Of a stretch of DNA of 9,779 nt, positions 7,868-9,779 are shown piece by piece (within the stretch, counting starts at the first letter, position 1; the number at the start of each line of letters is the position of its first letter). Where the stretch lies: NCBI GenBank assembly GCA_019751475.1, contig JAIENH010000316.1, positions 1 to 9,779 on the forward strand. The letters run 5' to 3'. The notes beneath the pieces are model-generated. The model was given only the letters and a program-made list of their open reading frames with translations, had not been told where the DNA came from and searched no databases. Source of the stretch: Cyclobacteriaceae bacterium. GTDB taxonomy: Bacteria; Bacteroidota; Bacteroidia; Cytophagales; Cyclobacteriaceae. The position numbers were made by a program, and so were the translations under genes.

Positions 7868-8283
7868 AGTATTTTTTTGAATTCTTGAATTGCAGAAACA
7901 GGGTTAAATACGCGCAAGTCCGTTCGCTTAAAATCATGATCAAATGTAACTAGCTTTAAGTCATACTTTCCGCAGACTATATATTGATAAGTATCGTCAA
8001 AGTCTAGCTTGAACTTTTGATGAGACTCAATGATATCTAAATGATCCAAGCCAGTTAATGAAAACAACTGGACATTCCGGTCAACGAATAAATCAGTGAC
8101 AAAAGAATTGTAAACTTCTACTTTTTTCAGATGCAATAAAATAACACCGATGGAGTGAAAAGAAAAATCTGATATTGACAAGCTGGAGGAAGGAACTTCA
8201 TCGAAGAAGCTTTTCACCTCGTTCGATTTCTCTTGTTGAAGTAACCCCTCAAGCCAAATGTTGGTATCGACAAGAAAAATCAT
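7864..8283 (-). CDS. vapC: PIN-domain ribonuclease toxin, VapC family
   Basis: This is a 139-residue PIN-domain protein, the usual size of a type II toxin ribonuclease. The first acidic residue is D6 in FLVDTNIWLEG. The third group is in LDFDDTYQYIV (D96/D97) and the fourth in VTFDHDF (D115, D117). At the second acidic position, where most PIN proteins have glutamate (family SxxE), this one has D39 in SISDFSF. VapC toxins cleave specific RNAs, often initiator tRNA or rRNA; the target here is unknown. The start is the ATG at 8281-8283, which overlaps the antitoxin stop as ATGA and has a GGAGG five bases upstream. A GTG twelve bases earlier is open but less likely. The stop overlaps the paaN start by the same ATGA arrangement. 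Confidence 0.85.
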   Translation of the reverse strand: MIFLVDTNIWLEGLLQQEKSNEVKSFFDEVPSSSLSISDFSFHSIGVILLHLKKVEVYNSFVTDLFVDRNVQLFSLTGLDHLDIIESHQKFKLDFDDTYQYIVCGKYDLKLVTFDHDFKRTDLRVFNPVSAIQEFKKIL

Positions 8284-8495
8284 TTTTGCCTCCACTCAAG
8301 TGCCTTCTTTTGCAATTCTAAAGAAGTAAACTCATTGCGCCATTTTTTTAGCCCTCCCATCCAATCTTGCTTCAGCTTTCCATCAGTCTTTCCTTTGCTC
8401 TTCGCTAACAATTCGTCAATAAATTGCTCAAGCTCAACTATAGTCGAGGGTGGTAGTTGAAGTATTTTCTTCTCGAGGGATTGAATCTTAGTCAT
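8280..8495 (-). CDS. VapB-like antitoxin, DUF2281-type
   Basis: This 71-residue protein begins with a short alpha-helical segment, LEKKILQLPPSTIVELEQFI (residues 7-26), similar to the DUF2281 family of small antitoxin-like proteins. It continues through a basic, glycine/lysine-rich linker (about 33-43) to a C-terminal tail with FTSLELQKKALEWR that recurs in Bacteroidota antitoxins paired with PIN toxins. The tail is expected to sit in the active site of the neighbouring toxin and neutralise it; this is inferred from position and size. It is the first gene of the pair and overlaps the toxin by ATGA, the usual VapBC order. No clear DNA-binding motif such as AbrB or ribbon-helix-helix is evident, so autoregulation is unsure. 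No convincing promoter was found in the 33 bases upstream. Confidence 0.75.
   Translation of the reverse strand: MTKIQSLEKKILQLPPSTIVELEQFIDELLAKSKGKTDGKLKQDWMGGLKKWRNEFTSLELQKKALEWRQK
8289..8293 (-). promoter_or_regulatory. Shine-Dalgarno-like GGAGG for the toxin gene
   Basis: GGAGG reads on the minus strand five bases before the toxin ATG, inside the last codons of the antitoxin gene. Most genes in this window have A-rich leaders without such a site, so it stands out. It decides the start at 8283 over the upstream GTG and would support reinitiation at the ATGA overlap. Confidence 0.6.
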
Positions 8496-8528
8496 AGAGA
8501 AATTGAAATTAATGTGTGATACAAATAA

Positions 8529-9257
8529 CTATTTCTTTTCATAACCGAATACCCGCTTCAGCAGTTCCGTAGTCCTCTCCAGTGGGTTTTCCCTGATTTT
8601 CTTTTCTTCGCCTGCTATCATGGTGAACAGCCCCTGCATAGCAAGGTCGGTAGCATACTCGTTCAGGTCAGGATTGACTTTATCAACAAACGGAATTTTG
8701 TTGTAGGTATTTACCAGGTCTCCGTAATATTTCGTAGCACTTACTTTATCTAGTGAATTTTGAATCACAGGTTTGAATTTCTCTTTCAACTGGGAACTAG
8801 TCGTGCGTTTTAGGAATTGCGTAGCCGCGTCAGGTTGTCCTTTCAGAATTCCCCAGGCATCATCAATTGTCATTTGCCGGATGGCACTGATGAATATCGG
8901 CTTGGCTTCTTTGGCTGCATCTTCGGCTCCGCGGTTCAGCGTGGTCACAAAATTGTCCACCTGGTTGCCAAGGCCCAATTGACGGAGTCGCTCTTCCACT
9001 TTTTTTACATCTGGTGGAAATGGAATCATGATCTGAGGATTTTTTAAGTAGCCGTCCGTTTGTGATACGCGATCGGCACCCAGCGAAATGCCTTTGACCA
9101 ACGCTTCTTTCAGACCTTCACCTACCTCTGACGAGGTGAGAGGCTGCTCAGTCGTGAGAACTTTATTGGCATCTGAAAATGCTTGATTGATTTGGGTTGA
9201 TGTGCAGGCAGTGAACACAATTGCCAGCACGATAATAGCTTGTTTCATTTTAAACAT
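8529..9257 (-). CDS. DUF4197 family lipoprotein of unknown function
   Basis: A 242-residue protein with a short lipoprotein signal: a basic N-terminus (MKQ), a hydrophobic core (AIIVLAIVF) and the lipobox FTAC with C18 as the lipidated residue. The residues after the cysteine (TSTQ) lack an obvious surface-export signal, so I expect it to face the periplasm. The mature part is mostly helical, with PLTSSEVGEGLKEALVKGIS (about 40-59) and TKYYGDLVNTYNKIPFVDK (about 175-193), resembling the DUF4197 family found in Bacteroidota and Proteobacteria. The function of the family is unknown to me. The start could be the ATG at 9257 or the ATG at 9248, which leaves the lipobox intact. It lies 24 bases downstream of an oxidase gene on the same strand and 33 bases upstream of the antitoxin gene, so all may be in one transcript. 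Confidence 0.82.
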   Translation of the reverse strand: MFKMKQAIIVLAIVFTACTSTQINQAFSDANKVLTTEQPLTSSEVGEGLKEALVKGISLGADRVSQTDGYLKNPQIMIPFPPDVKKVEERLRQLGLGNQVDNFVTTLNRGAEDAAKEAKPIFISAIRQMTIDDAWGILKGQPDAATQFLKRTTSSQLKEKFKPVIQNSLDKVSATKYYGDLVNTYNKIPFVDKVNPDLNEYATDLAMQGLFTMIAGEEKKIRENPLERTTELLKRVFGYEKK

Positions 9258-9281
9258 ATCCGCAAGTTAGAAAAGTCTTAA

Positions 9282-9779
9282 TTACGCACTGAGGAGGCAC
9301 TGCGCATTAATTTCAGAGATGCTTTTGCACCCGCTCAGGCCCATGGTAAGGTCGAAATCAGTCATCAGATTCTTAAGCACTTCCGCTACCCCGTCTTCCC
9401 CGGCAACGGCAAGACCATAAACATAAGGCCGACCGATGCAGACAGCTTTTGCGCCAAGGGCCAGGGCTTTGAAGACATCCGCGCCTCCGCGAATTCCTCC
9501 ATCTATTAACACGGGCAGTTGATCATTCGTTGCCTTTACAATCGCAGGTAATGCGTCCAGTGTGCCGATGGCTCCATCCACCTGGCGGCCACCATGATTT
9601 GATACAATTATTCCGTTAATGCCATAATCAATAGCCAGTTTTGCATCATCTGCCGATAAGATGCCCTTCAACAAGATCGGAAGTTTTGTGTGCTGACGAA
9701 GGAAAGCGAGGTCGCCCCAGGTAAGAGCCGGGTTAGAATAAAGCCCCACAAACTTTTGCACGGCCTTCATGGGTCTGCC
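9282..9779 (-). CDS. FMN-dependent alpha-hydroxy-acid oxidase/dehydrogenase, C-terminal part
   Basis: This is the C-terminal 165 residues of an FMN-dependent (S)-2-hydroxy acid oxidase of the lactate/glycolate oxidase type, which oxidises 2-hydroxy acids to 2-oxo acids. The gene is truncated only because it runs off the right edge; the reading frame is open to the last base. Seen motifs are LPILLKGI with the flavin-contacting lysine, SNHGGRQVDG with the catalytic histidine and arginine, the FMN-phosphate loop DGGIRGGADVFKALALGAKAV, and IGRP. The end shows MGLSGCKSISEI and a short tail before TAA. The specific substrate (lactate, glycolate, mandelate or other) cannot be decided without the N-terminal half. 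It is followed after 24 bases by the DUF4197 gene. Confidence 0.93.
   Translation of the reverse strand, partial: GRPMKAVQKFVGLYSNPALTWGDLAFLRQHTKLPILLKGILSADDAKLAIDYGINGIIVSNHGGRQVDGAIGTLDALPAIVKATNDQLPVLIDGGIRGGADVFKALALGAKAVCIGRPYVYGLAVAGEDGVAEVLKNLMTDFDLTMGLSGCKSISEINAQCLLSA

Noticed and set aside
7871..7890. Repeated TTGAATT words with a GAATTC palindrome near the paaN start
   Set aside because: They fall within the last codons of the toxin gene (IQEFKK) and are explained by coding sequence.
8496..8528. Promoter or palindromic operator for the antitoxin gene
   Set aside because: Only AATT-rich partial symmetry and a lone TTTG are present; no -7 element or clear inverted repeat could be defended.
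9258..9281. TAACTTG as a promoter -7 box for the DUF4197 gene
   Set aside because: It is one base short of TAnnTTTG and no -33 element is seen in the short gap; read-through from the oxidase gene is as likely.

Overview
The window looks like chromosomal DNA of a Bacteroidota member, probably of the Cytophagales type. The evidence is the TAnnTTTG-type promoter element upstream of uvrB, A-rich rather than Shine-Dalgarno translation starts, the protein family repertoire (a DUF368 transporter next to aroE, a VapB/VapC pair of a type common in this phylum, a PaaN of the stand-alone aldehyde dehydrogenase type, a DUF4197 lipoprotein), and the residue-level character of UvrB and AroE. The assignment is by recognition, not by search.

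The left third (1-3943) reads on the plus strand. It holds an AT-rich leader, a DUF368/PopT-type polyprenyl-phosphate transporter, then aroE three bases later in the same transcript, then uvrB behind its own promoter. uvrB ends six bases from the end of a convergent gene.

The rest (3950-9779) reads entirely on the minus strand. From the right edge leftwards there is the C-terminal part of an FMN-dependent alpha-hydroxy-acid oxidase (cut by the window edge), a DUF4197 lipoprotein, a VapB-like antitoxin and PIN-domain toxin, a PaaN-like aldehyde dehydrogenase, a broken mycothiol-dependent maleylpyruvate isomerase-like (MDMPI) gene, and a family 39-type membrane glycosyltransferase. Antitoxin, toxin and paaN are joined by two consecutive ATGA stop/start overlaps, so their translation is probably coupled.

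The most notable points are the damaged MDMPI-like gene, which appears to have both a missing N-terminal segment and a frame break exactly at an eight-base homopolymer, and the toxin-antitoxin pair fused translationally to the front of a catabolic dehydrogenase gene. No phage, insertion sequence, CRISPR, tRNA or rRNA was seen. No wholly new system is evident; most genes are recognisable housekeeping or catabolic genes.
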